A DNA stretch of 47,828 nt from assembly GCF_000341285.1 (NCBI RefSeq), contig NW_005178410.1, positions 15,190-63,017 on the forward strand, read 5' to 3'. This stretch comes from Galdieria sulphuraria. Its lineage: Eukaryota; Rhodophyta; Bangiophyceae; Galdieriales; Galdieriaceae. The translations under genes and the position numbers were made by a program. Within the stretch, counting starts at the first letter, position 1; the number at the start of each line of letters is the position of its first letter. The notes beneath the pieces were generated by a model that worked only from the letters and a program-made list of their open reading frames with translations, made no database searches and had not been told where the DNA came from. Shown here in pieces: positions 1-11,165 of this stretch.

Positions 1-694
1 ATTCGTAATAATCGTCGACTGTTGGTATCCAAAAGTGAGTTTTGGCCGACCAAAAGACTGCAAAACAGAGAAACACATTGAAAAGATATAACACTGCATT
101 GACCCAGGCAACGGCTTCGACTGCATTGATAGCGGAACGATCATTCGCCGCATCGAGAATACCAGTGGAAGGCCTAGCTGCAGTAGCAACTCCGGCAGCT
201 ATGAACCTATGTCACATCTATTTAACCATATTCAAAGAGTTACACGATAACATACCACCAGACCATCCAGAAGGTGTTTAGCAGAGCTTCTATCCACCAT
301 AATTCAGTCACTCTATGTGCGAACAGAGTCCAGAGAGAAAAAACAACGAATCCTATGGCAAACACCAGACCAAGTGCACCTACTGCTATCATATACTTGC
401 AGATTGCAGTAACACCAGCTGGTTCTGCTAGCGATGCCTTGTATGCACAAAAGTCACCAGTGATGTGAGGTGGAGACTTGTCAAATATATTAAACTCTGC
501 GTTACTGACTAGAGCGTCGATGACAACAGAAAAAACTGTACAGGTGAAATTGGTTAGAGAGAGAAAGGCAAAGAGAGAGGATACAGCTTACTGAAAGTGC
601 AAGTGTAGAATGACAACTTGGTTAGATAGAAAATCCAAGTCTGAGTGTAAGGAAAAAGTTTCTCAAGACGACCCTGTAATCTACCCTTTGCCAT
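1..694 (-). CDS. Four-helix integral membrane protein, MARVEL/CASP-like in shape (partial)
   Basis: Function is not recognised. The gene is read by joining exons 694-592, 535-256 and 206-1; the introns (about 56 and 49 nt) have GT-AG ends and keep the frame, and the gene runs off the left edge. The ATG at 694 gives a start MAKGRLQGRLEKLF followed by four hydrophobic stretches: one after TQTW, one around ICKYMIAVGALGLVFAIGF, one around WWIEALLNTFWMVWW, and one around VNAVLYLFNVFLCFAVFW. The second helix is preceded by a Cys-containing loop and the third by acidic and aromatic residues. A 4-TM layout with short termini recalls MARVEL, CASP-like or synaptophysin-type proteins, but I see no diagnostic signature. 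Coding status is well supported by splice and frame agreement; the family is a guess. Confidence 0.75.
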
Positions 695-1170
695 TCACTC
701 AAGTTTCAATAAACAACGATGAGTTGTTTTCTCAAAGCAAAGAGGGAGTTAATTTTAGGTCCTCCCACGTGGGGATTGCAGATCAACCAATCACAATTGG
801 CTTTTGCTCACCAAGAGCATGAACGGATTAGAGCTGGACATTTCTACCATTCTCCTTTTCTGTTCCATTTCAAGTGTAGAAAATCTCTACCACAATTGAG
901 AGAATAATTACCGTGGAATCAATCAAAGTTTCAGAATATCTATAATACGGAAATAGATGAAACATATATATATATATAAAGCCCTTCATAATAAATAAAA
1001 ATTAATATAGCTCTTGATAGTTTTATTGGTTTCGATGTATATAGCCGTTCAATGTTGTTGACTCTCAAAAAAGAGGCATCATTCAGGTACAAAAAGGCAG
1101 AAACAAAACACTGGTAGAGGCAATTCTTCAACAATTTTTCTCATTCGGCATAGGAGCGAAAAATAGCACA
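695..1170. other. Intergenic, 476 bp
   Basis: This lies between the 5' end of the 4-TM gene and the 3' end of the phosphatase gene, both on the minus strand. It holds the CCCACGTGGG palindrome, a short (TA)n run near 965-978 and AT-rich sequence. Short open frames here look random in composition. I see no RNA gene. Confidence 0.6.
764..773. promoter_or_regulatory. Palindromic G-box-like site CCCACGTGGG
   Basis: A perfect 10-bp palindrome with a CACGTG core lies about 70 bp upstream of the start codon of the minus-strand membrane-protein gene. CACGTG is the classical binding core for bZIP and bHLH factors in algae and plants. Function here is inferred from position only. Confidence 0.4.
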
Positions 1171-2743
1171 TTAAGATACCGTTACAAATATATCTTTCTC
1201 ATCGTCAAAGTGGAATCTATCAGTTGAATCCATGTACATTACGTTGCGACAGTGTGCCACAAGATCTGCAAGATGGAACCGCTTACTCAAGAATGGACGA
1301 ACATCCTCACAATTCGATAGTTGCTTCAAAAACGGTAAGAGATCCAGGAGTTCTCTATCTTCACTATCATCAACCCACGTAGTTATGGGGATACCATTTT
1401 CAACTTGTAAACCAAATGCTTGAGGAGAATTGTCGAGGATAACACACTTGCTCAGATCTCTACCCAGGACTCTCAAATCCTTCAAAAAATTGCCTTCAAT
1501 AAACACACAACTATCTCGGAAAGCCCGATGTCTGAAATAGCTTCCTTCTGGATCCAATAAATTTAGTATAGTATCTGCATATGCCTGCTGTGAGGCAGTA
1601 AAAACAATGACTTCAAAATATTTTCTGATTTCTATTTTCAACAGTGAGCTAATGGAATCGAAAAGCCTTACGATATCTTACCACTGAGAAAATAGTCTAA
1701 AAAAGGACGTTTCTTGGCATAGACGAGATACTCTGTTCCTCCAAAGTATACAGGAAAGATCAAGTCGGCACTTTGACAAGGATCTGTAGAGCAATGAACG
1801 AGAGTTTCATCCAAGTCCAAAACTAAAGTGATCTGTGGGTCACTTGGATTCTTCGATGGAACACAAAGTGAAGGAAAATTACAAATGTCATTGGCATTGG
1901 GCAAGGCTGCAATGAATTCATATGGTTCCATGTCTTCCACTAGAAAAGGTCTCTCAGATGGATCCTGTTCCAAATTTGCAGCATCACAATGTTCCATATT
2001 CATATGATTCATGTCTTCTGGTTGTTCAGGATCGTCCAAAACCATAGGAGTGACAGTTAAAGAATTATCGCTCTCGTACTCTTCAATGTTTGTTGTCGAT
2101 ATCATTGGCTCCTCTTCATGTTCATGGGCAGGAGGAGTTGTTGGTGTCTTGGGCTTTTGGAAGAAAGTGTAAATGGGAGAAAATATGGTGTCAAATGAGT
2201 TTTTCAGTGTTTTCTTTTTCCTTCGCCGAGTATTTGAGCTTAAGACACTTTTGCTCAGACTTGATTTTTTCTTAGACCGTGAATTTCTCGAGGAGTCTTC
2301 CGAATCGTTTCCATCATCGTTGATATCTGCTCCAGTCGATGCTCTATAGGAATTAGGTGTGAACTCATATTTCTCTATATAGTCATCAATGCGAGATTGA
2401 CGACTATGTTTTCTAACAAGTTGGCTCAGGTCAATGGATCTCAAATAGGAATGCCGTTCTTCATCTTCAAAACCTGCAGGATGAGTGTATGGAAATTCTG
2501 TAGTCCAGTCCAAGTCCTCGTTACAGCTCTCTTCGTCTTGCTGTGTCCTCAACTTTAGCGAGCTTTTTACACTACTTTTCTTCTCTTTGTATGCACTGGG
2601 ACTGTTTCCAAACAACAAAGACCTATCAAGTGAACTACTCGAAAAATATGAACCTGCGTTCTAAAACACAAGTAAGTAACCTACTTTTCTGTTGTCAGTG
2701 CAAGTGTTTGAGGTTCTGGACCCTCTACAAGGGCAGTCTTCAT
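1171..2743 (-). CDS. SCP/Dullard-type protein Ser/Thr phosphatase (FCP1-like HAD domain)
   Basis: A HAD-superfamily phosphatase related to small CTD phosphatases and Dullard/CTDNEP1, which dephosphorylate the RNA polymerase II tail or lipin-type substrates. The catalytic motif DLDETLVHC follows ITLV, and later come YEV/FEVIVFTAS, the CVILDNSP motif and NGIPITTW, which together span the FCP1 homology region in the last ~200 residues. The first ~250 residues are Ser/Asp/Glu-rich and low-complexity with a basic patch (RSKKKSSL, TRRRKKKTLKN). Exons: 1631-1171 and 2660-1682, joined across a 50-nt intron that restores the catalytic-domain frame. A tiny first exon, 2743-2729, is tentative but fits in phase and gives 484 residues. 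The exact substrate cannot be told from sequence. Confidence 0.85.
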
Positions 2744-3245
2744 AAGTTTCTCGCTAAAAATTTCTTCTTTTCAAAGTCAACCAAGTGAAAGTTGCTAGGA
2801 AGAGAAAAGGCGCCAAGTTCACTTAGGTGGATTTCTAATATGTATCTTTGGGAGCAGAAGGAGGGCTCTCCAAATTTCCCTTTGCCCATTAAAAATTTTG
2901 CACGTGTCCTGTGCTGATAGAGAATCCTCTTAGACACTAGGAAAGATGGAGTGTCTAATTGAGATCATTCCTTTGTGAAGCCATGTGGCAATGACTGTGT
3001 GTGACAAACAACAACTAGAGTAACTATTAATGTACTGTCTATTTACCGGTCTTCCATGCAGGTGCCTATGAATATATAAAAGAACAATGTGGAAAAAACC
3101 CTACAAAAAACAAAAGAAACATAGTGTTATTTATGCCATCACCAAGAAAATGAAACAACACAAGATGACAATAATAGAAACTTTGCTAGTCAGGTTATAT
3201 CTAATCTATTCTCGTACAATAAACACAATATTATAATTACTCGGG
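2744..3245. other. Intergenic, about 500 bp
   Basis: This spans the promoter side of the phosphatase gene and the 3' flank of the 14-3-3 gene (both minus). Apart from a CACGTG core it is AT-rich and carries no convincing open frame, RNA gene or repeat. The run ending near 3240 is A/T-rich, as expected of a 3' UTR. Confidence 0.6.
2901..2906. promoter_or_regulatory. CACGTG core upstream of the phosphatase gene
   Basis: CACGTG in the context GCACGTGT lies about 160 bp upstream of the likely phosphatase start. It resembles the other G-box cores found in promoters of this window. Confidence 0.25.
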
Positions 3246-4155
3246 CTATTTCGTACTATCCTTTTCTGCTTCCGCAACAGGAGCTGATTGTTTTTGTATT
3301 CCATCTTCCTCTTCATCACCCATATCTGAAGTCCACAAGGTCAGATTATCGCGTAAAAGTTGCATGATTAGGGTAGAATCCTTATAATTTTCTTCAGAGA
3401 GTGTATCTAACTCTGCTATAGCGTCATCAAAGGCCTTTTTTGCAAGCTGACAGGCACGGTCAGGTGAATTAAGGATTTCATAGTAAAATACGGAGAAATT
3501 TAGAGCCAAACCTAAACGAATAGGATGAGTAGTGGGCAATTCCACATTTGCAACATCGGATGCCGTCTTATAAGCTTCCAGAGAATTCTGTGCTGCATTT
3601 TTGCGATCGTCATCATTGAGGAACTCTGCCATGTACCTAAAATAGTCACCCTTCCTAGAAGACTGAATAAGTTCTATATTCAAGAGACTCTAACAAAAGT
3701 GGATTTCTTACATTTTGTGATAGAATACTTTACTTTCACTAGTTTTGGCACTAGGAATAAGATGTTCCTCCACTATTTTCAACACATCCTTACAAGTAGT
3801 TGCTAATTCAACTTCAATACTCTCTCGATATTCCTTACAGAGACTAATGCGGGTTTGATTATTTTTCTTCTCTTCCTTATGTTCAACTGCCGAAATTATT
3901 CTCCAAGAAGCTCTTTGAGAACCAATCACGTTTTTATAAGCAACAGATAACAAATTACGTTCTTCTACGGTTAGCTCTGGTGTGTCTTGACCAACTTCCA
4001 AAGCGACCTTGCGAATCTCATTTACCATTTCTTTTGTCCCAATAGTCATATAAAACAAGTTCCAAATACTACCAAGACTACCTACCGTTATAACGTTCTG
4101 CCTGTTCGGCAAGTTTTGTCAAGTAAATAGTTTTTTCTCTTTGTTGGGCGTCCAT
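3246..4155 (-). CDS. 14-3-3 phosphoprotein-binding adaptor
   Basis: A 14-3-3 protein of 265 residues, the usual family length; it forms dimers that bind phosphoserine/threonine partners in the cytosol and nucleus. Exons 4155-4086, 4030-3712 and 3654-3246 join in frame. Visible family blocks are [16 protein letters not shown], the [10 protein letters not shown] box, [19 protein letters not shown], the [12 protein letters not shown] block, and the DNLTLWTSD block near the C-terminus. The tail is acidic and variable, as usual. The KM/KGDY join across the second intron is confirmed by family conservation. It shares its strand with the ferritin and phosphatase genes, but nothing suggests co-function. 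Confidence 0.97.
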
Positions 4156-4230
4156 ATGTGATGTGCCTTGCTGTGGAGAACTCAGAACTCAAAGGTCCGT
4201 TTTAGCGACTTGAAGTATTATTTTACAAAA

Positions 4231-4245
4231 CTCTCTCTCTCTCTT
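4231..4245. repeat. Short (CT)n tract
   Basis: A CT dinucleotide run of about 15 bp lies between the 14-3-3 start and the ferritin stop. On the minus strand it is a GA tract in the 5' flank of the 14-3-3 gene. Confidence 0.6.
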
Positions 4246-4385
4246 TCTTCCTAAACAGATAGTACTGGTGGCAAGTGAGCAAGTCACCCAACAAAAACGG
4301 ATTGGAAGGATGGAATGTTTCGGCCAAGCTGAAATTCTTCATTTTAATCAACCGCTGTGAAAACAACAACAATGTATCCGATGAC

Positions 4386-5285
4386 TCATAACAATTTTCT
4401 ATCGATATCATAAACGCCATGACCAGTACCTACTCTCTTTATCTGCGCAACATATTCTGCAGCAACCTTTATGGCTCCCACTTGATGCTCCAAATATTTC
4501 TCCACAAAGTCTTGTAACTGAACATCTTCAGCTTCTGTTGCAACTTTATGCAATTGCAACAATTTCCTGTAAACATACTTTTCCAACTGTAAGTGCAGAT
4601 CCATCGCATATAGCACATCCGACGTGGCATCAACGCTTTCGAAACCCATTTCTGGAAGTGCAATAGGCTTCAATACCACTCTTCCACCTCTTGCGTTTTG
4701 ATATTGAATAAACTCATGAGCATGTTGTCTTTCCTCGATTGACTGTTCGTTGAAGTATTTTGCAAATCCTGGAAGAGCCACAGTATCTCTATCAAAAAAG
4801 GCAAAGAGTCCGTGATAAACATAGGAAGCCGTGTATTCGACACAAATATGGTTATTCAAAGCTTCTTCACAACGACAATCATAACCCACATTAACTCTAG
4901 TCTCCCGTTCTTCGAGTTCATCCCGTCGAAAGACCAACTCTTTCGAAGGACTTTCTTTACTCAAGTCTACAGGAGCAAACTCAAGTCTCTCTTTACCCGA
5001 AGTGGACTTGTTTTCCTGTGAACACTGAGGTCCGTTGTCGCGTTTTTTCAAGACAACTAAAATATTTTTGTTCTTTCTAGAGGATTGAAAAACTTTCAAA
5101 CTATTTGTAGTTTTCTTGTCTATCACACATTGACTATTATGAACAAAGTGACAACGACTATTAATCTGATACAAGGTGTTCATAAATGCAGCCATATTCC
5201 ACGAGTCTTGATAAACCAATAGTGGATTTTTCATTGTCATTTTATTATAAACTGACGAGTAGAAAATTGTGTGTATTTCCATCAT
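4386..5285 (-). CDS. Ferritin, catalytic (H-like) type with N-terminal extension
   Basis: An iron-storage ferritin subunit: it oxidises Fe(II) and deposits it inside a 24-mer shell. Compared with human H ferritin the ferroxidase-site residues appear kept: Glu in VEYTASYVY, Glu and His in EERQHAHEF, Glu in LQLEKYV, and Gln in EHQVGAI. FDRDTVAL and FAKYF are also typical. The single exon gives 299 residues from the first ATG. About 110-120 residues precede the ferritin fold, with a basic, Ser/Asn-rich start that fits a plastid transit peptide, as for plant ferritins (inference). A second ATG 16 codons in (MTMKNPLL) could be the real start. It is divergent from the acetyl-CoA transporter gene, with 222 bp between start codons. 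Confidence 0.93.
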   Translation of the reverse strand: MMEIHTIFYSSVYNKMTMKNPLLVYQDSWNMAAFMNTLYQINSRCHFVHNSQCVIDKKTTNSLKVFQSSRKNKNILVVLKKRDNGPQCSQENKSTSGKERLEFAPVDLSKESPSKELVFRRDELEERETRVNVGYDCRCEEALNNHICVEYTASYVYHGLFAFFDRDTVALPGFAKYFNEQSIEERQHAHEFIQYQNARGGRVVLKPIALPEMGFESVDATSDVLYAMDLHLQLEKYVYRKLLQLHKVATEAEDVQLQDFVEKYLEHQVGAIKVAAEYVAQIKRVGTGHGVYDIDRKLL

Positions 5286-5434
5286 TATGCTGTTAGACCA
5301 CTTTTTGTGTTCATCATACTGAAGGATAGAACAAGTAAGTGACTATTGTGACAAAAGGAATCTTCAGAAAAAGGCAATAGAAATAGTAAAAAGGCCATTC
5401 CATTTTCAAAATTGTGTCTTTTCATTGGGTGTGG

Positions 5435-5440
5435 CACGTG
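5435..5440. promoter_or_regulatory. CACGTG core in a divergent promoter
   Basis: GCACGTGA lies about 150 bp upstream of the ferritin start and about 68 bp upstream of the transporter start, so it could serve either gene. It is one of four CACGTG cores found in 5' flanks in this window. Confidence 0.35.
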
Positions 5441-5507
5441 AAAGAGGAGTGTTGTTTTAAGCGCACTGTTCTAAAACAAGTTTATACAACCAACCGTTGT
5501 TTGTTTC

Positions 5508-7539
5508 ATGGTTTTGAAGAGGCATCTAACGGGTTCAAAGTTTTTAGGAAAACAGTTAGGTATAGTGTCTAGTCACAATTCTGAACAAGTACCGGTTGGT
5601 AGTGTGCACGAAAAATGCACTGTTGACAGTGACAAACGCGATATGATTGCAGTAGAACAAGTAAATAGTGACGACCTCGAAAGGAAAGACTCCAAAGTAC
5701 ATAGTTTTTGCAGGAACGAAATTCCTTCTCTTGTTCTTCTTACTAGTCTATACTTTCTACAAGGCCTTCCTATGGGCCTGATGTTTGGTTCTATTCCTTT
5801 TCTTATGCAGGAAAGAGCAAGTTATACTCAAATTGGAATATTTACTCTTGCAACATATCCCTACTCTCTGAAGCTCCTTTGGAGTCCACTGGTAGATGGC
5901 TATTATTCAAGAAGAATGGGTAAATGACTTTGTTCATGTTTTGCTTTTACTGATGGGTTAAAAGGTCGTAGAAAAACATGGATTATTCCCGTTCAAACTT
6001 TATCTGGGCTTTCACTGGTGTTATGTGGCAAGAAGATAGAAAGTTGGGTAGAAAATGTGCAAGTGACTGTAAGTAGAATAGGTTGGGTTGTTCTGTAGTA
6101 ACCTTTATGTGATAGCCCTTGACTGTGATAAGTTTTTTGTTAGTCTTGATGGTTGCTACACAAGATATTGCAGTAGATGGCTGGGCACTTACTATGTTGT
6201 CAAAGGTTTTGTGATGTTACTTTCTTTTGACTCGATGTCTCAACAAGATACTTTCTGTAGACGTTCATTGGCTATGCGTCCACTTGTCAGTCTTTAGGTG
6301 TTACTTGTGGTTTTTTCAGTTCTTTTACTGGTTTCCTTGCCTTGAGCGACGAATACTTTTGTGATACTTATATTCGATTTTTTATTGGAGGACAAGGAGC
6401 TCTACTATCTTTATCAGGAATGCTTATATTAACTGGTAAGATACAGTTATATAGTATGTAAAGTCTCTTTGAAATCTTGTTAGGTATTCTATATTTGTGC
6501 CTTACTGCCGTATTGATTATTCTTAAACGAGAAGATCCTCCACCAAGAAGTGCATCTACTTGCAAAGTTTCAACTTTTTTCCATCAGTATGTTATTATAT
6601 CTATTTCATTATATTCTTTTAACTGACAAGGGATAAAAGATTGTATCGTTTGATGCAGCTTCCTAATTTAAGGACTTTGATTGGAGTTTTATTATTAGCA
6701 AAAATAGCTTTTGCTGTACAGGACAATGTATATTCCTTAAAGCTTTTAGAACGTGGTTTTCGTCGTCAGGTATTTCCATTAGACATTATTTATGTAGAAA
6801 ATTGAAATAGAAGAAAAGGATTTGGCATTCGTTGCTATATTTCAACTACCGTTTCAAGTATTGGGCACTATTTTGATTGGCCGTTGGTCTACAGGAGTGA
6901 AACCTTTATCTCCCTATTTGTTAGGATACAAGTGAGTGAAACTCTTAAAGTACATTTCATTTCATATTTCTCTAGGTTAAGACTCATTTTGATGATACCT
7001 TGTACACTTGTCATCGTTTTGATTGAAAAGAATAATCAGTCTCGTTATTTCATTTGGGTAATGAGAATAACTCTATTGAATCACCCAACTGATTGTATTA
7101 GGTTGTTATTTTGAATATATTATATCACATTGCCAGCGATGTTTTGATGTTTGTTTCTATGGGAGCCTACTTTGCTCGCATATCAGATGAAAATATTGGC
7201 GGAACTTATTTGACTTTATTGAATACGTTGCAGAATTTGGGTGGAACATGGCCTAAATTGTTGGCACTTTTGTTTGTAGATCGTCTTACATGGAAACATT
7301 GTGAATCGCAATCTTCGTTGCTAGACATGACTCATGAAGTGGTTTGTAAAGTTTGGGTTGATGGTATGTATGTAAACTAGTTGTTGAATATATTGTTATC
7401 CTTTCTCTATCATTTATAAGGTTACTATCTTTGTTCTTTTTTGTGTCTATTGGTGGGTGCTTTATTAATGCCTTGGATTCAACTACGAATCAGATATTTG
7501 GAAACTTTACCTCCAGAAAGTTTTGCTTTGGATGAATAA
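5508..7539 (+). CDS. Acetyl-CoA transporter, SLC33A1/AT-1 family (MFS)
   Basis: A multipass transporter that moves acetyl-CoA into the ER/Golgi lumen for lumenal acetylation (known for the animal and fungal family). Ten exons join in frame into 532 residues, close to the ~549 of human SLC33A1: 5508-5919, 5965-6068, 6116-6205, 6261-6435, 6484-6586, 6631-6769, 6819-6931, 6976-7057, 7102-7363 and 7421-7539. Hallmarks are LYFLQGLPMGL, LKLLWSPLVD, RRKTWIIPVQ, ATQDIAVDGWAL, GYASTCQSLG, FARISDENIGGTYLTLLNT and LGGTWPK. The first ~70 residues are a hydrophilic cytosolic extension. Intron 3 starts GTTTTG, a weak donor, but the protein match forces it. The gene ends about 125 bp before the epimerase start on the same strand. 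Confidence 0.95.
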
Positions 7540-7663
7540 TACTCTCTTCTTTTCGTTTTGTGGAATCATTGTATTCTCTTTCATTAGATAAATATCTTAT
7601 TGTTTGGGAAATGAGTTTATTTTTTCATAATCTATGAGATTCCCATAGCACGCTGTGAGAAGA

Positions 7664-9065
7664 ATGGCTTTCTGTTGTCTGGCTGTGATTGGTTATCTCC
7701 CTTTTGTTCCAGTCTCTTCCTTATGGACAACAACACATCCTAGTAAGGAACCTAGTAGTTTTATTAATAAAATAATAAAATATAAAAGAATCCTGTTGGA
7801 AGAGACGCTCAGGTTCTTACTCTGCATTTCGTAGAAAGATTGGTCGTGTTTCTTGTGTGGTTGAAGGTTCCTCGCAAAATATGGAAGTGTAGGTTTATAC
7901 TTTTGTTATACTTCCCATTCAAGGAGGATTCTTATGGATATTGTAGCAAAAGCGGAGCTGATTGGAAGATACTGGAAAGTGACTCTAGTGACCAACAACA
8001 AATGGCTATTCTGTCCAAAGTAGGAAACTTGGAGCAAATAACACTCCATCACGCACCTTCAAATCAACAGGTAAATGACATTTGTTGCCAAAAAGTTGAT
8101 GAGCAAATAGAGAATAAGGTACAAGTTGTTCTGTTTGGTGCTACAGTCACCAGTTGGAAGAAGAACCAAGTGGAGAGATTTTTCCTTTCTCAAGTTAGTC
8201 ATCATTATTTGTTATCAAGCTATGATTGAACGGTATCCAAGGAAGCTGACTTTAGTGGACAAAAGCCTATTCGAGGTGGCATACCTCTTTGTTTTCCGCA
8301 GTTTGGTCCTTATGGTCCTTTGGCACAACATGGGCAAGTGTTTAAGTAGGAAGTTACCTTTTTGATGACTGATAGAGTAGGTTTGCTCGAATATCCTATT
8401 GGCATTTGAAACAGATGGGAACAACTCAAGATCGGTCAGCCAATGGACTAATACTTTCCTTATCCAACCAAGATTTGAATTCAGCTTTGATATCTTCATG
8501 GCCATTTTTATTTACAGCAGAATATCAAATTATTTTAGGTTTTGATGGCTTAGAAACTCACTTCAGAGTACGAAATGATGGAGAAGAACCTTTTTCGTTT
8601 ACTTTTGCTTTTCACAACTATTTCGATGTATCTGATGTTTCTAGTTGTCAAATCTTTGGTTTGGAAAATATTCCTTATTGTGACCGTCGAAAGAATGACG
8701 AGTGGAGTGAAGGTGAAGAAAACTTGTCAGGTAAGAAACACTGGAATGTGTGGTTATAGACTCTATGCACATATAATAATATTGTTATTGGAATGTGCCA
8801 AGGTTTTCAAATGATGGAGCCTGTGGACAGGATTTACTCTTCTACTCCTGATGAACTCGCTATATTTGACTCTTCCAAGCTGCAGATTATTAAAATAAAA
8901 AAGTATCATTTGCCAGATTCCACTTTGTGGAATCCATTTGGTATACAAGGTTCGGATCCCGGTTGGAAACGGTTCCTTTGTTTGGAACCGGGGGCAATCA
9001 AGAGTCCCATTCATTTGAAACCTGGTGAGGAATGGCAAGGATCTCAACTGATTCAAAGTGAATAA
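7664..9065 (+). CDS. Glucose-6-phosphate 1-epimerase-like protein (YeaD / aldose-1-epimerase superfamily)
   Basis: Probably interconverts alpha and beta glucose-6-phosphate or a related hexose phosphate. Family blocks are VVLFGATVTSWKK, FSGQKPIRGGIPLCFPQFG, LAQHGFARISYW, the probable catalytic His in FAFHNYFDV, and the likely general-base Glu in LCLEPGAI. Six exons. The ATG at 7664 gives a start MAFCCLAVIGYLPFVPVSS, and with the basic exon 2 (RRSGSYSAFRRK) this looks like an organelle-targeting leader (inference). The intron inside QHG-FARIS begins with GC rather than GT (8334-8380). One internal stretch near 8070-8112 may be a further in-frame intron of 42 nt; retained, it only adds 14 residues. 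Confidence 0.88.
8334..8380 (+). other. GC-AG intron in the epimerase gene
   Basis: The conserved QHGFARISYW block can only be read if the intron runs from GCAAGT to GATAGAGTAG. The donor GG|GCAAGT is the textbook GC-type consensus. No GT donor nearby keeps the frame. Confidence 0.8.
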
Positions 9066-9210
9066 AACGGGATATTTCTTATGTGGAATTCAATAGTGTT
9101 CATTTCTTTTGTTATTTTATTCGTCTAGATCATTCGATGGAGTTGAATTGGTGGATTGATTGAATTGGCGCGTCAGTCTCCTGTTGTGACGAAGAAAACG
9201 ACAAAGGAAG

Positions 9211-10951
9211 ATGCAAGTACCACGATATCAAGGTCCAGCACCTCACGTTTTGAAGAGAGATACTTCTGAAGAAAAAGGTGAGGAGGCTCGCATGTCTTCC
9301 TTCATCGGGGCTTTGGCACTCTGCGACTTGGTCAAGACAACTTTGGGTCCAAAGGTATGTTTGTATTCACACACACACACATATATATATATAGATATAT
9401 ATATTCATGTTCTCGAAATACTGAATATTGGCAAGGGAATGGATAAGATCTTACAATCAGCAAGTGGTGATATCATCGTAACCAATGACGGCGCAACTAT
9501 TTTGAAATCTGTCAGTATCGATAACGCTGCTGCAAAAGTAAGATTGTTTTGTGGACATGGTTCGATGGTATTCTTACTCGTGAGAAAAGATACTAGTAGA
9601 TATATCGAAAACCCAAGACGACGAGATAGGCGATGGAACTACTTCGGTGTGCTGTTTAGCTGGAGAACTACTCCGCGAAGCTGAGAAGCTCCTTGATGCA
9701 AAGATTCATCCACAACTTGTAGTATCTGGTTACCGTATAGCTGCTAATGCTGCACAAAAAGCTTTACAAGAAGCTGCAATGGACCACGGAGCCAATTTTG
9801 AGCAGCTTAAACAAGACCTTTTCTATATCGCAAAGACTACCCTTAGTTCGAAACTTTTGGCACAGTCACGTGACCACTTTGCCAAAATGGCTGTTGAAGC
9901 AGTTCTTCGATTGAAGGGTAGCACCAACTTGGATCATATCCAGTTTATTAAGAAGACTGGAGGCAACTTGTCTGATTCTTATTTAGATGAAGGGTTTATT
10001 TTGGAAAAAACTTTAGGTGTTGGTCAACCAAAACGAGTGGAGAACGCAAAGATATTGATAGCCAACACTCCAATGGTAAGTTTTCAAACTGGAGTCTTAC
10101 AGTTATTGGTTAATGCAACAATATAGGATACCGATAAGATAAAAGTATATGGTGCTCGTGTACGTGTGGATAGTTACAACAAAGTTGCAGAAATAGAAGA
10201 AGCTGAACAAAAGAAAATGTTGGAAAAGTGTCAAAAGATACTTAATCATGGCATTAATTGTTTCGTCAATCGACAGTTGATTTATAATCGTCCGGAACAG
10301 TTCTTTACTGATCATGGAATAATGGCCATTGAACATGCAGACTTTGATGGTGTAGAACGATTGGCTCTTGTGACTGGAGGAGAAGTAGTTTCTACATTTG
10401 ATCATCCCGAGTTGGTAAAGCTAGGTCATTGTGGTCTGATTGAAGAGAGTATGATTGGAGAGGACAGGGTAAGTATTTCCAAAGAATGAAAGAAAAGTTC
10501 TCATATTTAGTTGTAAGGTTATTCGTTTCTCCAACTGTGCTGCAAAGGAAGCTTGTACTATTGTATTGAGAGGTGCAAACAAACAAATTTTAGATGAAGC
10601 CGAACGCTCCTTACACGATGCGCTGTGTGTTCTTTCACAAACTGTGAATCATTCAAAGGTTGTGTATGGAGGTGGTTCAGCAGAAATGTTAATGGCAAAG
10701 GCAGTTGACGAGGTTGCTAAAACCATTCCTGGAAAACAGTCACTTGCTGTGGAAGGCTTTGCTAGAGCATTGCGTGCTATTCCAACTATAGTTGCGGATA
10801 ATGCAGGTTTTGATGCTACGGAACTCATTTCGGAAATGCGTGCAGCTCATCAAAAGGGTGAGAAGGAAGCAGGTATAGATATTCAAAATGGAATACTAGG
10901 AAATGTAAGTTGTGTGTTGAATTGCAAATGATGAATTCTGAAATGCATATG

Positions 10952-10995
<44 letters not shown>

Positions 10996-11126
10996 TGGCC
11001 AAGTTGCATGTCTTGGAGTCGTTCAAGTTGAAATCTTATATGGTCTCGTCAGCTACGGAAGCTGCAGAAATGATCATTCGAGTAGATGACATCATTAAAG
11101 CAGCTCCTAGAAGAAGAGAAGAATAG
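9211..11126 (+). CDS. CCT2: T-complex protein 1 subunit beta (CCT2) of the cytosolic chaperonin
   Basis: A subunit of the TRiC/CCT ring that folds actin, tubulin and other cytosolic proteins using ATP. Six exons (9211-9354, 9436-9537, 9590-10075, 10127-10468, 10518-10904, 10995-11126) give 530 residues, the normal family length. Blocks seen: [26 protein letters not shown], the ATPase motif [89 protein letters not shown] and [11 protein letters not shown], ending [11 protein letters not shown]. The beta identity rests on [11 protein letters not shown] and [11 protein letters not shown]. Introns 1 and 5 hold dinucleotide repeats. It ends 39 bp from the convergent eIF3m stop. Confidence 0.98.
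9368..9402 (+). repeat. (CA)n(TA)n microsatellite in CCT2 intron 1
   Basis: A CA run followed by TA repeats makes the 81-nt intron longer than most introns in the window. Confidence 0.85.
10955..10992 (+). repeat. (TA)n microsatellite in CCT2 intron 5
   Basis: A nearly pure TA run of about 38 bp ends exactly at the TAG acceptor of the last CCT2 intron, so repeat length changes would shift branch-point spacing. Confidence 0.9.
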
Positions 11127-11165
11127 TTATTGTTTGTGAAACAAGTTATTAAACTCGGAGATACT

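Noticed and set aside
8070-8112. In-frame 42-nt intron in the epimerase gene
   Set aside because: GT-AG ends fit, but retention also keeps the frame and nothing in the family forces removal; left as a note.
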